From Xanthomonas fragariae (GTDB lineage Bacteria > Pseudomonadota > Gammaproteobacteria > Xanthomonadales > Xanthomonadaceae), in NCBI RefSeq assembly GCF_900183975.1, contig NZ_LT853882.1:668501-732500 (forward strand): a stretch of 64,000 bases of DNA. Reading direction: 5' to 3'. Below are positions 34,654 to 42,688 of this stretch, piece after piece. Numbering within the stretch: the first letter of the stretch is position 1; each line of letters starts with the position of its first letter. The notes beneath the pieces were generated by a model that did not search any database, was not told the DNA's origin, and saw only the letters and a list, made by a program, of their open reading frames with translations. The position numbers and the translations under genes are program-made.

Positions 34654-35544
34654 ATGTCAGAGTCTCTTTTTTCTTCCTCCGATTTTGCCTTCACTCACGC
34701 ACCGCTCGACCGTGGCGATTTGCTGCGTGACGATCCCGATGCGTTGGCACGTCTTTTGCAGCGCGGCCGCGTGCTGTTGCTCGACGCCAAGGGCACGGCG
34801 CTAGCCGATGCGGATGGCCAACCCTTGCTGATGGACGGCGCCGCGCTCGGAGCCGGGTCGGACTCGGCGATCTTTCTCGGTCTGCGCAACGACGTCGGTT
34901 GGTTCTGTCTGCCGGCCGATATTGTCGGTGTGCAGGCACCGCAGCGCATCGATCTGCGTCAGGTCGCGGCCGACTGCCCGGCCGACATCGCCACGGCGTT
35001 TGCCTACGCACGTGCGATGCTGCACTGGCAGTCGCGCACGCGCTTTTGTGGTGTCTGCGGCGGGGCGATCGCGTTCCGGCGGGCCGGCTTTATCGCACAG
35101 TGCACGCAGTGCCAGAGCGAGCATTACCCGCGCGTGGATCCGGCAATCATCGTGGCGGTCAGCGACGGCGAGCGCCTGCTGCTTGGCCGTCAGGCAAGGT
35201 GGGCGCCGGGCCGCTATTCGGTGATTGCCGGCTTTGTCGAGCCCGGTGAGTCGCTGGAGCAGGCCGTTGCACGCGAGGTCTTCGAAGAAACCCGCGTGCA
35301 TGTGCAGGACTGTCGCTATCAGGGCGCGCAGCCGTGGCCGTTCCCGGGCGCGCTGATGCTCGGCTTCACCGCGCGCGCCGCAGCGGCCGAGATGCCGCAG
35401 GTCACCGGTGAGTTGGAAGACGCGCGCTGGGTCAGCCATGCCGAGGTGACCGCCGCATTGGCCGGCGAAGGCGACATCGATTTGCCGCCGCGCATTTCCA
35501 TTGCATGCGCGTTGATCGAGCACTGGCACCGTTCACATGGCTGA
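34654..35544 (+). CDS. nudC: NAD(+) diphosphatase (NADH pyrophosphatase / RNA decapping)
   Basis: NudC cleaves NAD(H) to NMN and AMP and can remove NAD caps from RNA. The 296-aa protein from MSESLFSSSDFAFTHAPLDR has the zinc ribbon CGVCGGAIAFRRAG...CTQCQ (residues about 130-150), SEHYPRVDPAIIVAVSDG, the Nudix box GFVEPGESLEQAVAREVFEE ending TRV (about 190-212) and the SQPWPFP-type motif GAQPWPFPGALMLGF, which is diagnostic for NudC. Twelve codons upstream are also open. Confidence 0.95.
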   Translation: MSESLFSSSDFAFTHAPLDRGDLLRDDPDALARLLQRGRVLLLDAKGTALADADGQPLLMDGAALGAGSDSAIFLGLRNDVGWFCLPADIVGVQAPQRIDLRQVAADCPADIATAFAYARAMLHWQSRTRFCGVCGGAIAFRRAGFIAQCTQCQSEHYPRVDPAIIVAVSDGERLLLGRQARWAPGRYSVIAGFVEPGESLEQAVAREVFEETRVHVQDCRYQGAQPWPFPGALMLGFTARAAAAEMPQVTGELEDARWVSHAEVTAALAGEGDIDLPPRISIACALIEHWHRSHG

Positions 35545-35617
35545 GCTTGGCAGACCGGCGCGGTGCGGCGGGTGTGCTTGCGTCCGCTCGGCTAGACTCG
35601 GCTGAGGAGGCCCACCC

Positions 35618-36508
35618 ATGTTCACGACCCTGGTTGCCGTCGTCGTCGCACTTTCGCTAGGCCATCTGGCGCCGGCGCAGGTGGCCAGACTGCGCAATTT
35701 CGCATTGCTCGGCCAATGGCTGCGTTGGCTGGACAGTTCTGCGGCCGGGCGTGGGGCGTGGCAAGGCCGTTATGGCGTGCTGCTGGCGTTGTTGCCGGCC
35801 TTGTTAGTGGCTCCGCTGCAGTGGCTGCTGGACGATCTTTTGCATGGCTTTGTAGCCTTGCTGTTCGGTGTGGCGGTGCTGGCCTGGACCTGGGGTCCGC
35901 GCGATCTGGATCGCGATGTGGAAGCGGCGATCGATGCCGACGAGCCTGGCGCGCGTCGCGATGCGATTGCGCAGTTGCAGGTGGCCGGCGGCAGCATGCA
36001 CGAAGATGCACCCTCGCTGGTGGAAGCGGTGGTAGTCAACGGCCTTCGGCGCTGGTTCGCGGTGCTGTGGTGGTTTGTGCTGCTGGGGCCGTTCGGTGCT
36101 GTGCTGTACAGGCTCACGGCGTTGGCGGTGGAGAGTCCGCTGTCGATCTTGCTGCCGCCGCGCAATCTTGCCGGTGCGCGCCGGCTGCTGGCCGCGCTGG
36201 AATGGCCGGTGGCGCAGTTGATGACGGTGTCGATGGCACTGGCGGGCAATTTCGATACGGTGTTCCGCGCCTGGCGCGAGGCGCACGGCAACCGCTGGTC
36301 GTTGGAGCCGCATTTTCTCGGTGCGGTGGCGCGTGCCAGCGTCAGCGCCGAGCTGCGCGAGCAAGCGCATGACTACACTGATTCGGGCCTGGTGCCGGTC
36401 TGGCGCCGTCTACCGGAAGTGCGCGATGCGATGAGTCTGGTCTGGCGCGTGCTGCTGCTGTGGATGGTGGTGCTGGCGCTGTTGGTGATTGCGGGGTGGG
36501 TGCGGTAG
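35618..36508 (+). CDS. ampE: AmpE-like inner membrane protein
   Basis: This 296-aa protein resembles AmpE and CobD/CbiB membrane proteins. It starts with the hydrophobic helix MFTTLVAVVVALSLGHLAPA. Other helices are GVLLALLPALLVAPLQWLLD, VALLFGVAVLAWTWGP and WFAVLWWFVLLGPFGAVLYR, plus a C-terminal helix VWRVLLLWMVVLALLVIAGW. AmpE is linked to AmpD in beta-lactamase induction. No ampD is seen beside it here. A Shine-Dalgarno-like GAGG lies 8 nt before the ATG. Confidence 0.85.
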   Translation: MFTTLVAVVVALSLGHLAPAQVARLRNFALLGQWLRWLDSSAAGRGAWQGRYGVLLALLPALLVAPLQWLLDDLLHGFVALLFGVAVLAWTWGPRDLDRDVEAAIDADEPGARRDAIAQLQVAGGSMHEDAPSLVEAVVVNGLRRWFAVLWWFVLLGPFGAVLYRLTALAVESPLSILLPPRNLAGARRLLAALEWPVAQLMTVSMALAGNFDTVFRAWREAHGNRWSLEPHFLGAVARASVSAELREQAHDYTDSGLVPVWRRLPEVRDAMSLVWRVLLLWMVVLALLVIAGWVR

Positions 36509-36561
36509 CGCTGGGTGCCGCTGCGCCTGGGAACTCAGCCCATCAAGCGGCTGTTCGCGCG

Positions 36562-36972
36562 CTAACCCGGCGCCAGCAGAGTGAACGGAAACCACGGTAA
36601 ATTTCTGGCAACCCAATACACCGGCAACGCCCACGACCAGAACTTCGGCTCGGACATCACCGTGACCACCGGCGCGAACCAGCGCCCGCGCCAGCCGGCT
36701 TTCCAGGCGATCAGGCCGGGCAGGGTGAACAGGCCCAGCACGGCAGCGGGATTCATTGCGAAGGCGCCGGGCAGATCGAAATGCACCAGCGCATACAACG
36801 CGCGGGTCATGCCGCAACCGGGGCAGTAGCAGCCGGTGACGGCACGGAATACGCACGGCGGGAACGGGCTGTTGCTTGCATTCGGATCGAAGCGATACAG
36901 CAATGTCACGCCAAAGGCGGCCACGCTGGTGGCCGCCCCCGGTCCAAGCCAATGGCGGGGACGCAGGTGCAT
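36562..36972 (-). CDS. DUF2752 membrane protein
   Basis: This small inner-membrane protein of 136 aa has the DUF2752 signature CVFRAVTGCYCPGCGMTRAL (residues about 40-59) between hydrophobic segments (GPGAATSVAAFGVTLLYRF; PAAVLGLFTLPGLIAW; WSWALPVYWVARNLPWFPFT). Function is unknown. Its ATG overlaps the TAA of the CD225 gene (TAATG at 36970-36974), indicating coupled translation. Confidence 0.85.
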   Translation of the reverse strand: MHLRPRHWLGPGAATSVAAFGVTLLYRFDPNASNSPFPPCVFRAVTGCYCPGCGMTRALYALVHFDLPGAFAMNPAAVLGLFTLPGLIAWKAGWRGRWFAPVVTVMSEPKFWSWALPVYWVARNLPWFPFTLLAPG

Positions 36973-37316
36973 TACTGCATGTGCTGCAGCTGCTGCATGT
37001 AATCCATGTAGCCCTGCATGCCGCCGGTGGCGACGATACCGATATTGATCAGTAGGCCGATCACGGCCAGCACGGTGGTCACGATGCACCATGTCTTGGC
37101 GGTGTTGGAGGCGCGACGCGCGCCGTCGATGTCGCCCTGGTTGAGCAGGCCATTGACCTTGCTGGAGAACACGATCGCCACGATGCCGGTGATCAGGGTC
37201 GGGCAGCACAGGCAAAAGCCGAGCACGGTAGAGACGATCGCCCAGATCAGGTGAACGGGCACTGGGCCGGGCGCGGCGCTGGACGAGGGATGGATCGGCG
37301 GTGGGATGGCACTCAT
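36972..37316 (-). CDS. CD225/dispanin-domain membrane protein
   Basis: This 114-aa protein has a Pro-rich N-terminus (MSAIPPPIHPSSSAAPGPVP) and then the CD225 domain: LIWAIVSTVLGFCLCCPTLI, GIVAIVFSSKVNGLLNQGDI, GARRASNTAKTWCIVTTVLA and a second membrane helix VIGLLINIGIVATGG. Bacterial members often neighbour DUF2752 proteins, as here. The role is unknown; membrane curvature or fusion control is known only for eukaryotic IFITMs. Confidence 0.88.
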   Translation of the reverse strand: MSAIPPPIHPSSSAAPGPVPVHLIWAIVSTVLGFCLCCPTLITGIVAIVFSSKVNGLLNQGDIDGARRASNTAKTWCIVTTVLAVIGLLINIGIVATGGMQGYMDYMQQLQHMQ

Positions 37317-37563
37317 GGTGAAGTTCCTTGGGTGGTGTACGACAGCGAACTGATGCGTGAGTGGGAGGGGTACCGAAGGGGTGGCGCAACAAATGAGCGA
37401 CGGTCGCCGATCCTGGCGGACGCCTCAGGCGCGATGATGTTGAGCACACGACTTCCCCTGTTACGACCGGCTGCGTCCGCTTTGCGAGCGAGGCAGTAAA
37501 CCGTGCAATGGCACACAGGCTACGCGCAGCGCGCGATGGAGGCAAAGCCTGCGCCCGTTCGGC

Positions 37564-39486
37564 TCAGGATTGATGACGACGCAGTGCACGCACCTGCTGT
37601 TCGAGCAGCGCGGCAGTGGCCTGATTGCCGGGAACCGCTGCACCTGCAACGACTTCGACCTGCGCGCGCATCCGACGCGGCACGCGCATGCGGCCCAGAC
37701 GCGTATCGCGGTGGCTCCACATGCTCGACCACATGCCGCGCAATGCCATCGGGATCACCGACACCTGGCGGCGTTCTAGGATCTTTTCCACACCCGATTT
37801 GAATGGCGCGATCTCGCCATCCTTGGTAAGCGCGCCTTCGGGGAAAATGCACACCAGCTCGCCGTTGGCCAGTGCGGCATCGATGCGGTCGAATGCCTGT
37901 TGCATCAGCGCCGGGTCTTCGCGCGCACCAGCGATCGGAATGGCTTTAGCGGTGCGGAAGATCCAGCGCATCGCCGGGATGCGGAAGATCTTGTAGTACA
38001 TGACAAAGCGCACCGGGCGCGGAATCACCGCCGACAGAATCAGCGCGTCCATATAGCTGACGTGGTTGCAGACCAGGAGTGCGGCGCCTTCGTCCGGCAC
38101 ATGGTGATCGATGTCGCGCGCGCTCAGCCGGTACAACGCGCTCACCAGCACCCAGCTGAGAAAGCGCATCAGGAACTCGGGCGCCAGGGTGAAGATCCAC
38201 AGCGCCACCAATGTATTGGCCAGCGCCAAGGCCAAAAACACCTGCGGAATGCTCAGGCCCGGCAACGGAATGCGCACACCGAACAGCACCACCTGCGGCA
38301 ATTGCAACGCGATGCTGATGATTGCTGCGGACACGATGAACAACGCGTTCTGGATGTTGAGCCCGGCGATCACCCGCGAGAGTCCTGCCTTGGGCGTGCG
38401 GCTCTGGATCAGCGCAAACAGCGGCACCACAAACAAGCCGGTGAACAGGCCAATGCCGATCAGATCCACGATCAAGCGTACGCTGCCCGGCTGATGCACG
38501 AACTGGCTGATCGACAGATTGCTGGTGGGCGCGGCACCAGACCGTGCGAAATAAAGATCCAGCAAGAACGCACTGATGCCGAACGCGCCCAGCGGCACCA
38601 GACCGATTTCCACGGTGCGACCAGACAGCCGTTCGCACAGCAGCGAGCCGACGCCGGTGCCGATGGAGAACAGCGCCAGCGCGAATACGTACAGATCCTG
38701 CCGGCCACCCAGGTTGAGCTGCGCATAGGTGGGCAACTGCGCGGTCAGCACGGTGCCGAGGAACCAGAACCACGACACCCCGAGCACTGCGTTGCGCACC
38801 GCTGGCGTGCGCCGGGTCAGGCGCATGATCGCGCGCGATTCGGGGAAGGGGTTCCAGTTGATCTTCAGGTCCGGCGCGCCGGCATCGACCCTGGGTACCA
38901 GCCGCGCCACCAGGTTGCCGGTGATGGCGATGGCGATCACCGCGGTGGCCGCGGCGACCGGGCCATGGCTGCCGGCGACCTGGAAGATCAGCCCGCCGAA
39001 AATCATGCCGCACAGGATCGAGATCGAGGTGCCCATCTCGACCAGGCCATTGCCGCCGGTGAGCTCTTCCGGTTTGAGCACCGAAGGCAGGATCGAATAC
39101 TTCACCGGCCCGAACAGCGTGGACTGCAGGCCGGTGCAAAACAGCGCAATCAGCAGGATCACCATGTTCTCGGTGAGAAAGCCCACCGCGGCCAGCGCCA
39201 TGATGGCGACCTCCATGGTGGTGGTGATCACGATGAGTTTCTGCTTTTCCAGTTTTTCGGCGATCTGTCCGGCCAGTGCGGAAAACAGGAAGTACGGCAG
39301 GATGAACAGTGCCGGCGCCAGGTTGGTGTACAGCGTGCGCTGCGCTGCATCGATGCCTAAGTAGAACAACAAGCCGATGATGGCCTGCCGATAGACGTTG
39401 TCGTTGAACGCGCCCAACGCCTGGACAGCGAAGAACGGCAAGAAGCGGCGCTGCCTGAGCAGGGCGAACTGACTGTGACCGGACAT
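37564..39486 (-). CDS. MFS lysophospholipid transporter fused to PlsC acyltransferase
   Basis: The N-terminal 420 residues form an LplT-like major facilitator (FLPFFAVQALGAFNDNVYRQ; NLAPALFILPYFLFSALAGQ; GPVKYSILPSVLKPEELTGG). The C-terminal 210 residues are a PlsC-type acyltransferase with LVCNHVSYMDALILSAVIPR (NHxxxxD), AKAIPIAGAREDPALMQQAF and VCIFPEGALTKDGEIAPFKS (FPEG). The fusion would flip lysophospholipids across the inner membrane and reacylate them. Unlike the Aas fusion there is no acyl-ACP synthetase part (640 aa in all). Confidence 0.92.
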   Translation of the reverse strand: MSGHSQFALLRQRRFLPFFAVQALGAFNDNVYRQAIIGLLFYLGIDAAQRTLYTNLAPALFILPYFLFSALAGQIAEKLEKQKLIVITTTMEVAIMALAAVGFLTENMVILLIALFCTGLQSTLFGPVKYSILPSVLKPEELTGGNGLVEMGTSISILCGMIFGGLIFQVAGSHGPVAAATAVIAIAITGNLVARLVPRVDAGAPDLKINWNPFPESRAIMRLTRRTPAVRNAVLGVSWFWFLGTVLTAQLPTYAQLNLGGRQDLYVFALALFSIGTGVGSLLCERLSGRTVEIGLVPLGAFGISAFLLDLYFARSGAAPTSNLSISQFVHQPGSVRLIVDLIGIGLFTGLFVVPLFALIQSRTPKAGLSRVIAGLNIQNALFIVSAAIISIALQLPQVVLFGVRIPLPGLSIPQVFLALALANTLVALWIFTLAPEFLMRFLSWVLVSALYRLSARDIDHHVPDEGAALLVCNHVSYMDALILSAVIPRPVRFVMYYKIFRIPAMRWIFRTAKAIPIAGAREDPALMQQAFDRIDAALANGELVCIFPEGALTKDGEIAPFKSGVEKILERRQVSVIPMALRGMWSSMWSHRDTRLGRMRVPRRMRAQVEVVAGAAVPGNQATAALLEQQVRALRRHQS

Positions 39487-39572
39487 GCAGTTTCCTTTGC
39501 GAACGCGCGCAGCCTAGCAGGCTTCCACGGCGCGCTCGTGGATGACCGATTCGCCCAGCGCGCAACGCGTGC

Positions 39573-39719
39573 CGACGGCGCATGTTGCGCGGCCTGGGCC
39601 CGCAGCAGCGCCACGAAGGCGCACGCGACCGGAATGTAGTCACCGCGTAAGTCAACGTTGCAGCGGCGTGCGGCGGCAGTAAATCCGCCTTCTTCGACCA
39701 CGGCGACAGCACATTCCAA
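39573..39719 (-). pseudogene. Remnant of a LysR-family regulator
   Basis: AVVEEGGFTAAARRCNVDL is the start of a LysR helix-turn-helix. It is joined directly to GDYIPVACAFVALLRAQAAQ, which resembles the very C-terminus. The remaining 200 or more residues are deleted. It is divergent from the MFS gene, as expected for its former regulator. Confidence 0.6.
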
Positions 39720-39754
39720 TTAGCGCAAACACGCGATCCCGAAACGCGATGTAT

Positions 39755-39796
39755 GCAGTGAAGACACTAGATTGGGCAGTGAAGACACTAGATTGG
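39755..39796 (+). repeat. Perfect 21-bp tandem duplication before the MFS gene
   Basis: The 21-base unit beginning GCAGTGAAGACACTAG occurs at 39755-39775 and again at 39776-39796 without a mismatch, 55 bp before the MFS start. It may be a duplicated operator. Confidence 0.9.
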
Positions 39797-40388
39797 AAAG
39801 ATGCTTCCGAGCTGCCCACACTGCGCCCATCCCTTCACCAAGCACACGCCATGACCATCGAGTCGACTTCCCACCCACCCCTGCCGCGCCGCCTGGTGCT
39901 GCTGATGGCCGCAGCCACCGGGTTGGCGGTGGCGAGCAACTATTACGCGCAGCCCTTGCTGAAAACGCTGGCGCAGACGTTCGGGATCCAGGTGCGCAGT
40001 GCGGGGGCCGTGGTGACTGCTGCGCAGCTGGCCTATGCGGCCAGACTGCTGTTGCTGGTGCCGCTGGGTGACCAGCTGGAGCGTCGCGGCCTGCTCGTCG
40101 GCCTGTTTGTGCTCGGTGCGCTGGGCCTGCTGGTGAGCGCCAGTTCGCACAGCTTCGGCATGTTGCTGGTCGGCACGATTGTGACCGGGACCAGTTCGGT
40201 GGGGGCGCAGATTCTGGTGCCGTTCGCGGCGACCTTGGCCGCGCCCAACGAACGTGGACGGGTGATCGGCACGGTGATGAGCGGGTTGCTGCTGGGCATT
40301 TTGCTGGCGCGTACCGCCGCCGGGCTGCTGGCAGGTGTGGGCGGTTGGTATACCGTGTACTGGATCGCGGCGGGGTTGTCGTTGGTTA

Positions 40389-41894
40389 GTCGTCCCTGAA
40401 AAATCCCCTTCAAGCGCCAAGTGCCGTCGGTGACAGCGGCGCGGTACTCAAGGATGACCATCCCATCGCCCGCATCCAGGTACGCAAAAACGCGATCCAG
40501 CGCAGCAGCCAGCGCAGGTTGTAGCCGGCCGCGCAGCCGAGCACGTGCAGCGCATCGCCTTGGGCACCTTTCAGCCTGCAGCGACGCAACCGGCAGTCGT
40601 CTTTCAGATGTCCGATCACCGGCTCCACCGCCTGCCGTCGCTTGATCCAGCGCCATTGCCGTCGCGTCAGCGTCTTGGCCTTGCCGCGATGCAGGACCTG
40701 CACGCCATCGACTTCGCGCCCGCGATCGCCCAGGTCCACGATCGCCACCGTCGGTTCTACGCTCACATCCTGCAGCAACCCGCGTGTCTGCTCCAGCTGC
40801 TCGGCCAAGGTATCGCCGTCGTACGGGTTGCCCGGGAAGCTGCGCGCACCCACGACCAAAATCCCTTGCAGGCGGTGACTGCAATGCCGACCTTGACGCC
40901 GAATTCGTACGCTTGACGCGCCTTGCCCTTGCCGATGCATTCCACTTCCGGGGCATGCAATGCGTACAGTTTTTGTTTGTCCTTCGGACGCTGCGTGTAC
41001 AGCCGTTGCGCACGTTCCAGCCAGACAGCGATGCGCTCGCGCACGCCGGTGTTTACCTGATCGAGTTTGCGTTGGATGTCGCGCACGAGCCGTCCCAGCA
41101 CTGTGCGTTGACGTCGCAGCACGCGCCGCATCCGCTTGAACTGGCGCGCATGCGCATACCGACCTGCCTTGCGGCTCAGGGCCGGGCCTTGCCGCGCGTA
41201 GCTCTGCCGCAATCCGATGCCGTGCCGCTTGGCCAGTAACACCAGCTTCTTGCGGGCCACTTCAAGCAAACGGCTGTCGGTCGGATAGGCGATCGCCTTT
41301 TCCTGCACCGTGGTGTCCACGATCACCTGCGACAACTCGCGTGCGTCCACCGCCTGCATCGCATGCGCGGCGTTGATGGTGTGCGCCAGCAGCTCTTCCA
41401 TCCCGGCCTCACCCAGGCGCTGCCGTCAGCGCGTCAGCGAGCTGGCATCGCACGGCAAACGCGTCTGGAACACGACCTCGCCGGTGAAGAACTGCCAGTA
41501 CGGATTCTCCAGCCAGCGCTCGCACACCGCTTCATCGGACAGGTCGTAGGCGTGTTTGAGGTAGAGCAAACCGGCAATCAGCCGCACCGGCAATGCCGGC
41601 CGACCGCCACCGGCCTGGGTGGCCGGCAAGCGCGATGAAAGTGCTTGCTCCAACGCCGCCCACGGCATCTGTTGGCTCAGCCGCGCCAGCGGATGACGCA
41701 GATCGATCTGGTTCTCCAGCCGCGAACGAAACAACTCGTCGGCGGGTCTGTCTCGGCAGCAGGACGGCGTGTACGCATGACTGAAAATTGCAAGAAACCA
41801 GCCTTCAGCGTAGCGAACACCGGTAGTTTTGGCACGCCGGTGCAGACATCAAGGCCTTGCGGTCGTTGGGTGGTTGGGGTTTTTCAGGGGCGAC
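40389..41894 (-). mobile_element. Type B IS, full-length copy 2 (1506 bp), transposase inactivated
   Basis: The ends are GTCGTCCCTGAAAAATCCCC and the complement of GTCGCCCCTGAAAAACCCC, with a TGGTTA duplication on both sides (40383-40388, 41895-41900). The minus-strand transposase starts near 41780 and has a TGA stop at 41426-41428 (SLTR-stop-RQRLGEAG, where copy 1 has Trp). A one-base deletion near 40865 follows (TACKG then shifted ILVVGARSFPGNPYDG). Other blocks are VIVDTTVQEKAIAYPTDSRL, VEPTVAIVDLGDRG and VEPVIGHLKDDCRLRRCRLK. It has a DDE transposase with a DUF772-like N-terminus, so it was placed in the broad IS5 group. Confidence 0.88.
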
Positions 41895-42010
41895 TGGTTA
41901 CTGCCGGGCTGTTGTGGCGCGGGCTGCCACGGCATCCGGGCAATGCGCAGCTGTCGTACCCGCAGTTGGTGGGATCGGTGTTGACACTGCTGCGCGACGA
42001 TGCGGTGCTG

Positions 42011-42040
42011 CGTTCGCGTTCGCGTTCGCGTTCGCGTTCG
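42011..42040 (+). repeat. Hexanucleotide microsatellite (CGTTCG)x5
   Basis: Five perfect copies of CGTTCG encode RSRSRSRSRS inside a cytoplasmic loop of the split MFS protein. Changes in copy number would keep the frame. Confidence 0.95.
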
Positions 42041-42688
42041 GTGCTGGGCGGGCTGATTTTTGCCGGCTTCAGCATGTTCTGGACCACGCTGACATTTCTG
42101 TTGTCGGGGCCGAGTTATGGCTATGGCACGGCGGTGATCGGGCTGTTCGGCTTGATCGGTGCAGCCGGCGCGTTGGCGGCCAATCGCTCCGGCCATTGGT
42201 CCGACCACGGCCATGGCGATCGCGTCAGTTGGGGTGGGCTGCTGATGTTGCTGCTGTCGTGGGTATTGCTGGCATTTGCGCCGCACTCGATCGTATTGCT
42301 GATCATCGGTGTGCTGCTGCTGGACATCGCGGTGCAAGGCGTGCATGTCGCCAATCAAAGCGTGATCTATCAGCGCAATCCGCACGCACGCAATCGCCTC
42401 AAGTCGGCTTACATCACCTGCTACTTCATCGGTGGTGCGGTGGGTTCGACCTTGAGCACCGCGGCGTATGCGCAGGCCGGCTGGAACGGTGTGGTGATCG
42501 GTGGCGCGGTGCTGGCTGTGGCGGCGTTGGGGTGGGTAGCGCTGAGTGTGGCGTGGAACCACTGGAAATAGGCGCGGCCGGCGAAACGACTGCGGGCCAC
42601 CAGGCAGACGCAGTTGATACTCAGCGTCGCATGTCCACGTGGATGCCTCACCTGCTGCGCGGCGTGCGCGCCTACCGATCATGATTCG

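Larger units (their letters stand above)
39851..42571 (+). pseudogene. MFS transporter gene split by a type B IS
   Basis: The 5' part (MTIESTSHPPLPRRLVLLMA; ATGLAVASNYYAQPLLKTLA; LVPLGDQLERRGLLVGLFVL) and the 3' part (SVLGGLIFAGFSMFWTTLTF; DIAVQGVHVANQSVIYQRNP; RLKSAYITCYFIGGAVGSTL) are halves of one 12-helix major facilitator of about 400 aa. The break lies after GLSLV and the 3' part resumes with TAGLLWRGLPRH in frame once the IS and one TGGTTA are removed. The 5' half could still make six helices. Confidence 0.9.

Noticed and set aside
37900..39360. 486-codon plus-strand open frame opposite the LplT-acyltransferase gene
   Set aside because: Composition is typical of antisense in high-GC DNA; the minus-strand fusion protein is well supported.
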